The notes under the pieces: generated by a model
The model's database searches: none
What the model was told of the DNA's origin: nothing
Seen by the model: only the letters and a program-made list of their open reading frames with translations
Made by a program: the position numbers and the translations under genes
Assembly: GCF_002797895.1 (NCBI RefSeq)
Contig: NZ_PGES01000002.1
Span: forward strand, 1 to 64,000
DNA length: 64,000 nt
Direction: 5' to 3'
DNA from: Janthinobacterium sp. 67
Lineage (GTDB): Bacteria > Pseudomonadota > Gammaproteobacteria > Burkholderiales > Burkholderiaceae_D
Shown here: positions 27,602 to 36,153 of the stretch, in pieces
Position numbering within the stretch: the stretch's first letter is position 1
Layout: each line of letters begins with the position of its first letter

Positions 27602-28840
27602 TTAATTGGTCGCCCCGGCCTGCAGCGGTACCGCGAAATCAGCCAGTTGCCCGGCCGTTACTTCGGCTCCGTGCCGGATCAGCGTGCGTCCCACCATGAA
27701 ATCCTGTGGCGCGTCGAGCGCCTCCACCGCGACGACGCGCCGATTGCGTAGATACCAGACCGACTGGCTGACCGATCCAACGGCGCGGTCCGGCACGATG
27801 CGCAGCACGGCTTGGTCATGGTCTTGCGCCAGGCCCGCCACCTGAATCCGGTGCTGGTACTGGTCGGACCAGAACCAGGGCACCCCAACCGGCGGCGGCG
27901 GCTTTCCGGCGATCGCGGCGGCGGCGCATTTCGCCTGGTCGATGGCGTTCTGCACCGACTCGAATCGCAGGCCGGCGCCGTACAGCGGATGCGCCTGCTC
28001 GGTGCAGTCTCCAATCGCGAAGATGTCCGGATCGCTGGTGCGGCAATGCGCATCCACGCGGATCGCGCGGCCGCATTCGATCCCCGCAAGCGTCGCCAGG
28101 TCGATATTTGGCTCGGCGCCGATGCCGATCACCAATGCATCGCCGGTGAAGGACGCAGCCCCGTTCGCGGCATGGATGACGAGCGCGCCGGAACGGTCGG
28201 CCTCGATACGGTCGATCGAAGTATCCAGATGCAACCGAACGCCGCGCTGCGCATGGACTGCCTCGATGACATTTGAGGTCGCCGCGCCGACCGAACGCTG
28301 CATGACACGCGGTGCCGCTTCGAAGACGGCGACCTCGATGCCGAGCTGGTTGGCCGACGCCGCCACTTCCATCCCGACATAGCCGGCGCCCATGATCGCC
28401 AGTCGCCGTGCGCTGGCGAGCACCGCGGAAAGTGTGGCGGCATCCTCGAGCGTACGCAAATAATGGAGCCGCCCCGGCGCATGCGGCAGGCGCGCATAAC
28501 GCCTGGCACGCGCACCGGTGGCGAGTACCAGCTGCCCATACTCGATCGAGGTGCCATCGTCCAGATGCAGCAGATGCTGTTGCCGCTCGATTGCGACCAC
28601 GCGCGACCCTAGCCGGACGTCGCAGCGTATCGTTTCGTAGAAACCCGGCGGGCGCAGCTGGATCGCGTCGCAAGTCGCTGTTCGCTGGAGAAAGCCCTTG
28701 CTGAGCGGCGGCCGCTGATACGGCAAATACATCTCTTCGCCGACCAAGGTCACCGCGCCGGAGTAGCCCAGCTGCCGCAATGAGGCGGCGGCCTGGCAAG
28801 CGGCCTGCCCCGCACCGACGATCACGATACCTGTACCCAT
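27602..28840 (-). CDS. FAD-dependent ferredoxin reductase (putidaredoxin reductase type)
   Basis: 412 aa flavoprotein. FAD-binding GIVIVGAGQAACQAAASLRQ at the N-terminus, YLPYQRPPLSKGFL, the second Rossmann motif LAIMGAGYVGMEVAASA near 150, and DIFAIGDCTEQ near 275 are signatures of the CamA/BphA4 family. It should use NADH to reduce the adjacent [2Fe-2S] ferredoxin. It could also feed the BphF-like Rieske ferredoxin encoded further upstream, since BphA4-type reductases do so. Confidence 0.92.
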   Translation of the reverse strand: MGTGIVIVGAGQAACQAAASLRQLGYSGAVTLVGEEMYLPYQRPPLSKGFLQRTATCDAIQLRPPGFYETIRCDVRLGSRVVAIERQQHLLHLDDGTSIEYGQLVLATGARARRYARLPHAPGRLHYLRTLEDAATLSAVLASARRLAIMGAGYVGMEVAASANQLGIEVAVFEAAPRVMQRSVGAATSNVIEAVHAQRGVRLHLDTSIDRIEADRSGALVIHAANGAASFTGDALVIGIGAEPNIDLATLAGIECGRAIRVDAHCRTSDPDIFAIGDCTEQAHPLYGAGLRFESVQNAIDQAKCAAAAIAGKPPPPVGVPWFWSDQYQHRIQVAGLAQDHDQAVLRIVPDRAVGSVSQSVWYLRNRRVVAVEALDAPQDFMVGRTLIRHGAEVTAGQLADFAVPLQAGATN

Positions 28841-28852
28841 CGTCGTGCTCCC

Positions 28853-30112
28853 CTAACCCAGCTTCACCAGCATCTTCTGGATACCCCGGAAGCGCGCGTT
28901 GCGGTTGAATATGGGTTGTCCGACCAACTCGAGCCTTGGGAACCGCCGCGCCAGCCGCGGCAACGCGATACTGGCCTCGAGCCTGGCCAGCGGCCTGCCG
29001 AGACAGACGTGGATCCCCGCGCCGAAGGCCAGGTGCGGGTTGGGCCGGCGCGTCAAGTCGAAGCGGTCCGGTTCGGCGAAAGCGCGCTCATCGCGGTTGG
29101 CCGACGCCTGGGCGATAATAATCTCAGTATTGGGTGCTATGGTTCCACCCGGGATGGTGATTTCACGCGTCGTGCGCCGGCCCTGGAGTTGCAGAGGAGT
29201 CGAATAGCGCAGGCACTCCTCGATGCCCGTACCGATCACCGCGGGGTGCTTGCCGAGCGTATCGTATTGCTCACGGTTGTGCAGCAGCACCAACGTCGAG
29301 AGCCCCAGCAGGTTGGTGGTGGTCTCATGCCCGCCGTTCAGCACCACGATGCACATGTGGAGCATCTCGTCTTCGGTAATCGTCTCGCCCCGCTGTTCGG
29401 ATGCAACGAGTGCGCTGATGATGTTGCTGGGCGTTTCCTCGATCGGCCGCGCGCGCCATTGATTCACGAACGCCAGCAGATATTCCTTGAAGCTCGCGGT
29501 GGCCGCGTGGCCTGCGCGGATTGCCTCCGGCGTCACCGCAGGATTAAGCGGGAGCAGCACCTGTGCGCCAAGGTCGCGGATGCGGGGCCCGTCCGAGCGG
29601 GGCACGCCGAACACGTCGCAAATCACCTGGACCGGAATGCGCGACGCAAAGTCCGAAATGAAGTCGAACTCGCGCCTGCCCTCGAGTTCATCGAGCAGGC
29701 GATCGACGATGTCTTCGACCGTGCTGCGCAGGCGCTCGATCGACGACTGGTTGAAAAACGGATTGACGATGTCGCGCAGCCGATCGTGATCGGGCGGATC
29801 GCGAAACAACATGGTCGTGGTGTGATGCTCGAGCAGCGGACCTTCGCCGAACTTCTGGCGATACATGTCTTCACGGTTGACCACCCCCGACAGGTCGCGC
29901 CATACCGCCTTGACGTCCTCGTAGCGGGTCACCAGCACCGAGCCGTCCGCGTTGCGGTGCAGCGGGTCGTTATCGCGCAGCGCCCTGAAGAACGGATAGG
30001 GATCGTCATAGTACGCGTCGGGCAGATTGAACAGGTCGAACGGCGCGTCCGGCAGGACGCTCGCGCTGCTTGCAGATTTCATGTAACGATCCCATCTCGG
30101 TTGATTCATCAT
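28853..30112 (-). CDS. Cytochrome P450 (bacterial class I)
   Basis: 419 aa soluble monooxygenase. The heme-ligand loop is FGAGIHVCLGRPLAR with C370, the ExxR is at 299-302 (EECLRY), and the I-helix oxygen-activation motif is GGHETT (260-265). ATG 30112 follows GGAGCGG. It is encoded directly ahead of its reductase and ferredoxin. Embedded in the second salicylate/gentisate operon, it could hydroxylate the aromatic ring or a methyl group of an alkyl-substituted intermediate; the substrate is not readable from sequence. Confidence 0.93.
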   Translation of the reverse strand: MMNQPRWDRYMKSASSASVLPDAPFDLFNLPDAYYDDPYPFFRALRDNDPLHRNADGSVLVTRYEDVKAVWRDLSGVVNREDMYRQKFGEGPLLEHHTTTMLFRDPPDHDRLRDIVNPFFNQSSIERLRSTVEDIVDRLLDELEGRREFDFISDFASRIPVQVICDVFGVPRSDGPRIRDLGAQVLLPLNPAVTPEAIRAGHAATASFKEYLLAFVNQWRARPIEETPSNIISALVASEQRGETITEDEMLHMCIVVLNGGHETTTNLLGLSTLVLLHNREQYDTLGKHPAVIGTGIEECLRYSTPLQLQGRRTTREITIPGGTIAPNTEIIIAQASANRDERAFAEPDRFDLTRRPNPHLAFGAGIHVCLGRPLARLEASIALPRLARRFPRLELVGQPIFNRNARFRGIQKMLVKLG

Positions 30113-30172
30113 TTCCGCTCCGGCTCCCTGGCCGGGGCGGCAAGCGGCGTACCGGCCGACCTGATCGAGCGA

Positions 30173-30781
30173 TCAGCCGGCCGGACCCTCCGCCCTCAGC
30201 GTTGCCTGCACTGCGGCCCGGTCCGCCACGCGTGCGAGATAGCCGGTGAGCACCGGCCAAGGAGTCAGGTCGACCGCGACCCACTGGCCCCAGCCCAGCA
30301 CAGTGAACAGGTAAGCATCGGCAACGCTGAAGGCGTCGCCCATCAGGTAGCGTTTGCCGTCCAGCCGCGTGGACACATGCTCGAAGCGGCGGGCCAACAC
30401 GTCCTTCACGCCGGCTTTCCATTCCTCAGGCGCCTTCGGGTTGAACAGCACGCCGAAACTCTTGTGCAGTTCGGTGGAAATAAAGTTCAGCCACTCCTGC
30501 AGCCGGTAGCGCTCCATCGATCCGGCAGCCGGCGCCAGCTGCTTCTCGGGCACGCAGTCGGCGAGGTACTGGACCAGCGCCGCCACTTCGGTGAGCACCT
30601 GGCCGTCGGCCAGCTTGAGCGCCGGCACGTAACCTTTCGGATTGATCGCCGTAAAATCGAGGCCAGCCTCGGTCTTCCTGGTAGCCAGATCCACCTTCTC
30701 TTTTTCGAACGAGAATCCCCCTTCGTTGAGGACGATGTGGGCAGCCAGGGAGCAGGCGCCGGGTACGTAATAGAGTTTCAT
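30173..30781 (-). CDS. Glutathione S-transferase (BphK-like, beta class)
   Basis: 202 aa. MKLYYVPGACSLAAHIVLNE is the N-terminal glutathione site with the beta-class cysteine, followed by INPKGYVPALKLADGQVLTE. It resembles BphK GSTs often found inside aromatic-degradation operons, where they may detoxify reactive or halogenated intermediates. ATG 30781 has AAAGGAAG upstream. It lies between the Rieske ferredoxin and P450 genes. It is not a maleylpyruvate isomerase: the zeta-class SST/S motif is absent. Confidence 0.88.
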   Translation of the reverse strand: MKLYYVPGACSLAAHIVLNEGGFSFEKEKVDLATRKTEAGLDFTAINPKGYVPALKLADGQVLTEVAALVQYLADCVPEKQLAPAAGSMERYRLQEWLNFISTELHKSFGVLFNPKAPEEWKAGVKDVLARRFEHVSTRLDGKRYLMGDAFSVADAYLFTVLGWGQWVAVDLTPWPVLTGYLARVADRAAVQATLRAEGPAG

Positions 30782-30823
30782 GTCTTCCTTTCGGGTCAAT
30801 CAAGAATTCAAGCCGTGGGCGGC

Positions 30824-31165
30824 TTATGCCGTCTTTTTGGGACAACTGGCATCCGCGGGCGCCCGGACGAACACGGCGCCGTCCTGGACGACGACCTCAT
30901 AGGTCTGCAGCGCAATCTCACATGGAAACGACAGCGCCTTTCCGGTACAGACGTTGAAGGTGCCGCCGTGCAGCGGACACTCGACGATGTCGTTTTCAAA
31001 GTACCCGTCGGTCAACAGCGCGGTGTTGTGCGTGCACACGTTGCTGGTGATGTAGATGCGGCCATCGACGTTGAATGCCGCCAGCGGGGGGAAACCCTGA
31101 ATCTCCAACGCCGTCATGTCGCCTGCGACGTCGCCGGTGGCGCACACCTTGATCAGTTCATTCAT
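30824..31165 (-). CDS. Rieske ferredoxin (BphF/PhnAb-like)
   Basis: 113 aa. Ligands occur in VCTHNTALLTDG (C-x-H) and VECPLHGGTFNV (C-x2-H). It differs from the NagAb type, whose box reads [10 protein letters not shown], and resembles ferredoxins of biphenyl- and PAH-type dioxygenases. It is likely a dedicated electron donor for the naphthalene-type oxygenase encoded in the upper operon. Start 31165 has GGTGG upstream. It is 79 bp downstream of the dihydrodiol dehydrogenase gene. Confidence 0.88.
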   Translation of the reverse strand: MNELIKVCATGDVAGDMTALEIQGFPPLAAFNVDGRIYITSNVCTHNTALLTDGYFENDIVECPLHGGTFNVCTGKALSFPCEIALQTYEVVVQDGAVFVRAPADASCPKKTA

Positions 31166-31244
31166 AAAACCACCATTTCTCCAAGTGAAAGCCGATGCGC
31201 ACCGGCCGATATCATCGGCCTGCCGCACGACGTGGACAGCCCGC

Positions 31245-32069
31245 TTATGCCGGCTGCAGTTCGTCGCCGCCATTGACCTTCATGATGCCGCGCACACCGA
31301 GACCGCCATCCGTATTGATGACGACGCCGGTAATGGTGGCGGCGTTTTCACGCGAGGCCAGCAGTACGAATGGGCCACAGTAATCGCGAGGCTCGGGCGA
31401 CACGCGCAGCGGCGTAATGTCGCGCAGGATCGCGTCGAGGTGGTCGATCTGGTCGAGTTGCTGGTGCGCGGTACCCGTGGCTGCCAGGCCGCTCAGCTGG
31501 GTCACCATGCCGCCCGGCGCCACACCATTGACCCGCACGTTGGGGGCAAGCTCGTGGGCGAGCTGGCGGATCACGCCGACCAGGGCGTGTTTCGACGCGG
31601 TGTAGATCGGTCCGCCGCCGCCTGGGTAGAAGCCGGCGTTCGACACGGTGAAAATCATGCTGCCGCGCGATTTGAGCAATTCGGGCAATGCCGCTTTTGC
31701 GCCGAGCAGGCCGGCCTTCACGTTGATCGCGAACAGTTCGTCGAAGGCGGGGCCGAGCTGTTCCGCATCGAGCTGCGCCAGCCCGGCAAAAAAATCGAAG
31801 ATGCCGGCATTCGCCACAAACGTGTCGAGCTTGCCGAAGCACTCTACCGTTGCCCTGACGGCCATTTCGTTATCGCGGTAGGAAGTCACGTCGCCGGCCA
31901 CAGCGCACACCTTGTCGCCGAAGTCCTTTTTCAGCTGCGCCACCTTGGCCTCGTCGCGCTCAAGAATGCCGACTGCCGCGCCTTCGTCGAGAAAGCGCTG
32001 GACCAGGGCGCGGCCCAGGCCCGAACCACCACCAGTCACCAACACCACATCACCTTGTAACCAACCCAT
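31245..32069 (-). CDS. phnB: cis-Dihydrodiol dehydrogenase (SDR)
   Basis: 274 aa NAD-dependent short-chain dehydrogenase. TGGGSGLG cofactor motif at 12-19, NAG at 87-89, catalytic S143, Y156 and K160 (IYTASKHALVGV). FTVSNAGFYPGGGGPIYTAS is typical of BphB/TodD/PhnB enzymes, which oxidise arene cis-dihydrodiols to catechols. This supplies the one upper-pathway step missing from the phn-type operon at 37961-44251. ATG 32069 (GGGAGAAAATA upstream) fits family length. Confidence 0.88.
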   Translation of the reverse strand: MGWLQGDVVLVTGGGSGLGRALVQRFLDEGAAVGILERDEAKVAQLKKDFGDKVCAVAGDVTSYRDNEMAVRATVECFGKLDTFVANAGIFDFFAGLAQLDAEQLGPAFDELFAINVKAGLLGAKAALPELLKSRGSMIFTVSNAGFYPGGGGPIYTASKHALVGVIRQLAHELAPNVRVNGVAPGGMVTQLSGLAATGTAHQQLDQIDHLDAILRDITPLRVSPEPRDYCGPFVLLASRENAATITGVVINTDGGLGVRGIMKVNGGDELQPA

Positions 32070-32138
32070 TATTTTCTCCCTGTTTTTGATAAAAATCACC
32101 CGCACAATCACTCGCGACCGGACACCTTGCGCGCCGGC

Positions 32139-32483
32139 TCAGTCCTCCGGCACGGCCGCTGCGGCGCGACAGCCTGTGTCGACCAGCACGCGGCCATCCA
32201 CGATATGCACCGCATACGTGCGGATGTCGTCGACCAGCGGTGCGCACTTCGCCTTGCCGGTGCGCACGTCGAACTTTCCTTGATGCAATGGACACTCGAT
32301 CTCATGGCCATCAAGAAATCCGTCACACAGCCGCGCGTGGCCATGCGTACAGATATTGTCGGTGGCGAACAGATCGCCACCGACGCGATACAGGGCCAGG
32401 CTCCTGCCGCCGGCTTCAATGCCGATCACATCGTCTTCGGGGACAGCATCGAGCGCCGCCACGTCGGTCCATCGTTGATTCAT
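32139..32483 (-). CDS. nagAb: Rieske [2Fe-2S] ferredoxin (NagAb copy 2)
   Basis: 114 aa, near-collinear with the ferredoxin at 4777-5091: [34 protein letters not shown] and [15 protein letters not shown]. The C-terminus is about 10 residues longer. It lies 9 bp after nagH2 and serves the second salicylate 5-hydroxylase, and probably other oxygenases as well. Confidence 0.92.
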   Translation of the reverse strand: MNQRWTDVAALDAVPEDDVIGIEAGGRSLALYRVGGDLFATDNICTHGHARLCDGFLDGHEIECPLHQGKFDVRTGKAKCAPLVDDIRTYAVHIVDGRVLVDTGCRAAAAVPED

Positions 32484-32492
32484 GGCAGGGCC

Positions 32493-32969
32493 TCAGATCG
32501 GGTAAATCAGCGAGTTGGGAATCATCTCGCTGTCGTAGATGCAGCAGCGCGATGCGAATTTCATGCCGTTCGGAGTGCGGCAAATCGTATCGATATAGCG
32601 TCCCACGTTGAACACCGTGGAGTCTCCGTTGAGCTTGGTACGGAACACGGCATAATTGGCTTCCGAGGTAACGCGGTCGCCCTCCTGCGTCAACACCAGC
32701 GGCATGCCGACGACGTGGCGCTGGTAGTACGGATCGTGGAACAAGGTTTCGCGAATGCCATACGCACGGTCTTTCAACATGCGGCGGCTGATGAATGACA
32801 TGGTGGCTAACGGGAACCCACGCTCATGGTTTTCGCGCGGCTGGACCTTGTACTCGCACTCTTCGGTGAAAAAATCCACCCACCGGTCCCAATCGCCGGC
32901 ATCGACGGCAGCCGAGTAGTCGGCATACAGGCGCAGCAAATCCAGATAGGTTTGGAAATCGGTCGTCAT
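32493..32969 (-). CDS. nagH: Salicylate 5-hydroxylase, small subunit (copy 2)
   Basis: 158 aa beta subunit with [34 protein letters not shown] and the C-terminal [12 protein letters not shown], the same landmarks as copy 1. The ATG overlaps the nagG2 stop by one base (TGATG), so the subunits are translationally coupled. Confidence 0.92.
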   Translation of the reverse strand: MTTDFQTYLDLLRLYADYSAAVDAGDWDRWVDFFTEECEYKVQPRENHERGFPLATMSFISRRMLKDRAYGIRETLFHDPYYQRHVVGMPLVLTQEGDRVTSEANYAVFRTKLNGDSTVFNVGRYIDTICRTPNGMKFASRCCIYDSEMIPNSLIYPI

Positions 32970-34231
32970 CACAGCTCCATTACCTTGCGCCAGTAGTTGT
33001 ACATGCCACGAATGAGCGTCTCCGTCACCATATGGTCGGCGTTGCCGCATTCATGGCCACCCAGCTCGGCCACGGTGCGGTGAAACGGCTTCTGCTCGAA
33101 TCCTTGCTGTGAAAATTCAATGACCTCGCCATCGTCGGCGGAGACGAAGCCGGCCGGCCCGAACAGGTTCGCCTGGATCAGGCGGCGCTCGGTCATTTCC
33201 GGCGTGTCGTCCTCGAACCCGAAATGGGTCCACACGAAGTCGAACGAGCCGGATCCGTTCGGCTGGATGTGCCGCGTCGACACGCTGTTGACCTGCTGCT
33301 GGAATACGACGCTCGGGAAGATCGTCATCATGACGGCGGTCGGCTCGCCCCACCATGGCTCGTGCACGATATCGAGCAAGCGCTTGTCGTTGATCTGCAT
33401 GCTTTCTTTGAAGCTCGTCACGCCTGCTGTGACTTCGCTTTTCGCGCCGCCGGTGCCCCTGGTCGAAATCATCGCGGCATGACGGTACTGGCTATCCATC
33501 TTCAGTTCCGACTTATTGTCCGCACGCCACAGGCCGTACGTGACGAACCATGTATGCAATAGACCCGGATGGTAGGGATCCTTGATATTCTCCTGCATCA
33601 GTTTCCAGTTGCCCGGAATGCGCTGTCGGTTGTAACCGAGTATCGTCAGCTTGCGGCCGCTGAACAGGCGGTCGAAGTAGCCAAGAATGTCAGCGCCCAG
33701 ATACTGCTCGAGGCTTTCGACGCCGTGGTCGAACGAAGCGAACACGACGCCGCCGCGCGTGGCCACCTTCAGCGTATTCAGGCCGTGTTCCTCGGTTTTG
33801 AATTCCGGCGGCATGCCGCCGTTGACCTTGCCATCGCGCTTCACCCCACGGCGGAACGGAACGCCCTGCAGCTCGCCATTCAGGCGGTAGGTCCATTGAT
33901 GGTAAGGACAGACCAGTTCCTTCTTGTTGCCGCTGCGCTCGCGGCAGAATTGCATGCCCCGATGGGCGCATACATTCTCGACCACGTTAATGGCGCCATC
34001 CTGGTCGCGTGTCATGATGACGGACCGCTCGCCGACGACTGTTCTCTTGAAGTCGCCGGCATTCGGGATTTCCGCTTCCAGGCCGACATAGCACCAGTGG
34101 CCGTGATAGAAAAACCGTTCGAGTTCGCGCTTGTACAGCGCTTCATCGGTATAGGCCCAGAATGGAACGCGGCTGGAACCTTCTGCCTCCCACACCGGGT
34201 CCTTGGGAAATACCACCGGAATGTCACCCAT
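32969..34231 (-). CDS. nagG: Salicylate 5-hydroxylase, large subunit (copy 2)
   Basis: 420 aa Rieske oxygenase. VCAHRGMQFC and CPYHQW bind the Rieske cluster; DPYHPGLLHTW holds the mononuclear iron site. Long identical stretches with copy 1 (for example NAGDFKRTVVGERSVIM) show recent common origin, while differences cluster in the N-terminus and around DAHHRHAAM/DSQYRHAAM. The copies may act on differently substituted salicylates. It lies 39 bp after nagK2. Confidence 0.92.
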   Translation of the reverse strand: MGDIPVVFPKDPVWEAEGSSRVPFWAYTDEALYKRELERFFYHGHWCYVGLEAEIPNAGDFKRTVVGERSVIMTRDQDGAINVVENVCAHRGMQFCRERSGNKKELVCPYHQWTYRLNGELQGVPFRRGVKRDGKVNGGMPPEFKTEEHGLNTLKVATRGGVVFASFDHGVESLEQYLGADILGYFDRLFSGRKLTILGYNRQRIPGNWKLMQENIKDPYHPGLLHTWFVTYGLWRADNKSELKMDSQYRHAAMISTRGTGGAKSEVTAGVTSFKESMQINDKRLLDIVHEPWWGEPTAVMMTIFPSVVFQQQVNSVSTRHIQPNGSGSFDFVWTHFGFEDDTPEMTERRLIQANLFGPAGFVSADDGEVIEFSQQGFEQKPFHRTVAELGGHECGNADHMVTETLIRGMYNYWRKVMEL

Positions 34232-34270
34232 ATTTGTCTCCTTGCGTTTTCTGGCTGGCTCGGTGCGATG

Positions 34271-34969
34271 TCAGGCAGCGACGCTGACTGCAATCTCGCC
34301 CAGTCCATCGACTGCGCCGCGCATTACATCGCCGCGATTCACGCGGTTCACGCCCTCCGGGGTTCCGGTCATGATGATGTCGCCGGGCTCCAGCATTTCG
34401 TACTGCGACAGACAGGCAATACACTCAGGCACCGACCAGATCATCATTTCAATGTCCGACGACTGCCTGCCTTCACCGTTCACGGTCAGCGAAATCGCGG
34501 CGGACTTCGGATGTCCGACCTGTTCCGCACGATGCACCGGACCGATCGGCGCGGAATGCGAAAATGACTTGCCGAATTCCCACGGGCGGCCTTTGTCGCG
34601 GGCGTCGAGCTGGAGGTCGCGGCGCGTCATATCCAGGCCGACCGCGTAGCCGTAGACATGCTCCAACGCCTGCCCGACCGGAATGTCCGCCCCGCCCTTG
34701 CCGATCGCCACCACCAATTCGATCTCAAAATGAAAATTGGCGGTCATCGGCGGATACGGAATGGTCACCAGTGACGCGCCGGCTTGCACCGTGGCGCAGG
34801 CCGGCTTCATGAAGAAGAACGGTGGGTCGCGATCCGGATCCTTGCCCATCTCGCGCGCATGCGCGGCGTAGTTACGGCCAACACAGAAAATCCGATTGAC
34901 CGGGAAACACTCACTGAGCCCGGCAATGGCCAGCGTGTACATTGGAGCGGGTGTAACTGCATACTTCAT
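34271..34969 (-). CDS. nagK: Fumarylpyruvate hydrolase (copy 2)
   Basis: 232 aa FAH protein, same length and motifs as copy 1 (FCVGRNYAAHAREMG, FHFEIELVVAIG, GYAVGLDMTRRDLQL, PGDIIMTGTPEGV). In copy 1 a gentisate dioxygenase gene separates nagAa and nagK; here that gene is absent and only a 107-bp spacer remains, in which I see no dioxygenase remnant. Confidence 0.92.
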   Translation of the reverse strand: MKYAVTPAPMYTLAIAGLSECFPVNRIFCVGRNYAAHAREMGKDPDRDPPFFFMKPACATVQAGASLVTIPYPPMTANFHFEIELVVAIGKGGADIPVGQALEHVYGYAVGLDMTRRDLQLDARDKGRPWEFGKSFSHSAPIGPVHRAEQVGHPKSAAISLTVNGEGRQSSDIEMMIWSVPECIACLSQYEMLEPGDIIMTGTPEGVNRVNRGDVMRGAVDGLGEIAVSVAA

Positions 34970-35076
34970 TTCAAGTCCTAGCGTGGAGAGTCATTCGATG
35001 TTTCAATGCGCTGGCCATCCTGGCGCCGCCCATCGTGTCTGGTGTTGGAACTGCCTGCTGCGTACATTTGCACGGT

Positions 35077-36063
35077 TCAAGTGCCGCTCGCGTAAAAAGC
35101 GTCGGCGTGTATATGTTCGGGCAACACGCCCTTTTCCTGGACCAGCAGCGTCGCGGCCTCGACCATCGGCGGGGCACCGCACAGGTAGGCGCGCCAGCCA
35201 GCCAGGCTGTTCCAGTCGGCTGCCAGCGCGTCGGTCACCAGCCCGCTGCGCCTGCGTGCATCGTCATTCCCCATGGCGACCACGATGTGGACGTGCAGAT
35301 TGGGGAAGTCCGCCGTCAGGGCGTCAAGCCACTGTGTGCCGTACAAGTCTTTCGGCGAACGCACCCCAAAGTACAGATGAATAGGGTTGGTCATCCCCGC
35401 GGTCAACGCGCCTCGCAGGATCGACAGGACGGGCGCCAGGCCGGAGCCGCCGGCGACACACAGCATCGGCCCCTGGTGCTTCCTGCGCAGGTAGGCGGCG
35501 CCCATCGGCCCACTGGCCCGGACCGCGTCGCCTACCTTGAGGGTGTCGGCGATGTAGCTGCTGACCCGTCCGCCAGCCACCAGGCGGATCTGGAACTCCA
35601 GCTCCGCGTCGTCGCTCAAGCCAGCCATCGAGTACGGACGCACATGCTGCGGCGTGAATTGCAGCTGGACATACTGACCTGGCGAGAAATCCAGCGGCTT
35701 GGACGGGCGCAGGCGCAGGCGCTTGATGTCGTGCGTCAGGTCCTCGATCGAGGCGACCGTCGCTTTCACGATCCGCGCCGGATGCACGACCACTTCGTCC
35801 GACTCCGCGATCTCGATGGTGCAGGCCTCGATCAACACGCTCTGGCAGGCCAAGACATGGCGGTCGCCATTCAGGTTCGGCACCTTGTATTCCTGCCCCA
35901 GTTCCATCACCTGGCCCGCCACGATTTTGCAACGGCAGGTTCCGCAACGGCCCGCGATACAGCTGTACGAGATAGGGATCGCGTGCTCCCTGAGCACCTC
36001 AAGCAGGTTGGATCCTGGGTGCACGTCGATCAGGCGGTTCTGCGGCTTTACAAACAGGTTCAT
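35077..36063 (-). CDS. nagAa: Ferredoxin reductase component (NagAa copy 2)
   Basis: 328 aa from ATG 36063 (a GTG directly upstream is an alternative). Plant-type cluster in [15 protein letters not shown] plus a later cysteine (LACQSVL), FAD motif RPYSMAGL and NAD motif [11 protein letters not shown]. It is the first gene of the second salicylate operon, 90 bp from the LysR stop. It probably serves both NagGH2 and the naphthalene-type oxygenase, since the upper operon has no reductase gene of its own. Confidence 0.93.
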   Translation of the reverse strand: MNLFVKPQNRLIDVHPGSNLLEVLREHAIPISYSCIAGRCGTCRCKIVAGQVMELGQEYKVPNLNGDRHVLACQSVLIEACTIEIAESDEVVVHPARIVKATVASIEDLTHDIKRLRLRPSKPLDFSPGQYVQLQFTPQHVRPYSMAGLSDDAELEFQIRLVAGGRVSSYIADTLKVGDAVRASGPMGAAYLRRKHQGPMLCVAGGSGLAPVLSILRGALTAGMTNPIHLYFGVRSPKDLYGTQWLDALTADFPNLHVHIVVAMGNDDARRRSGLVTDALAADWNSLAGWRAYLCGAPPMVEAATLLVQEKGVLPEHIHADAFYASGT

Positions 36064-36153
36064 CACAATAGGCTCTAAAATTTAGGGTAATTAATCTTAG
36101 TCCGCCGACCAATATTAAAAAATAGAATGTCGTGAATTCAGTGAATCACTCAC
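36064..36153 (-). promoter_or_regulatory. Promoter/operator of the second nag operon
   Basis: The 90-bp gap between the LysR stop and nagAa2 is AT-rich. Read on the minus strand it contains GATTCACTGAATTCACGACA followed by TTCTATTTTTTAATATTGG (about 36108-36146). Both ATTCAC cores and the TTCTATTTTTTAAT tract recur upstream of the phn-type operon (44361-44404), and in looser form upstream of nagAa1. It is likely a NahR/NagR-type binding site and promoter, making this operon independently inducible even though the LysR gene precedes it on the same strand. Confidence 0.62.

Noticed and set aside
30173..30781. Assigning this GST as a third maleylpyruvate isomerase
   Set aside because: It has the beta-class PGACSLAAH motif rather than the zeta-class serine motif found in the two isomerases.
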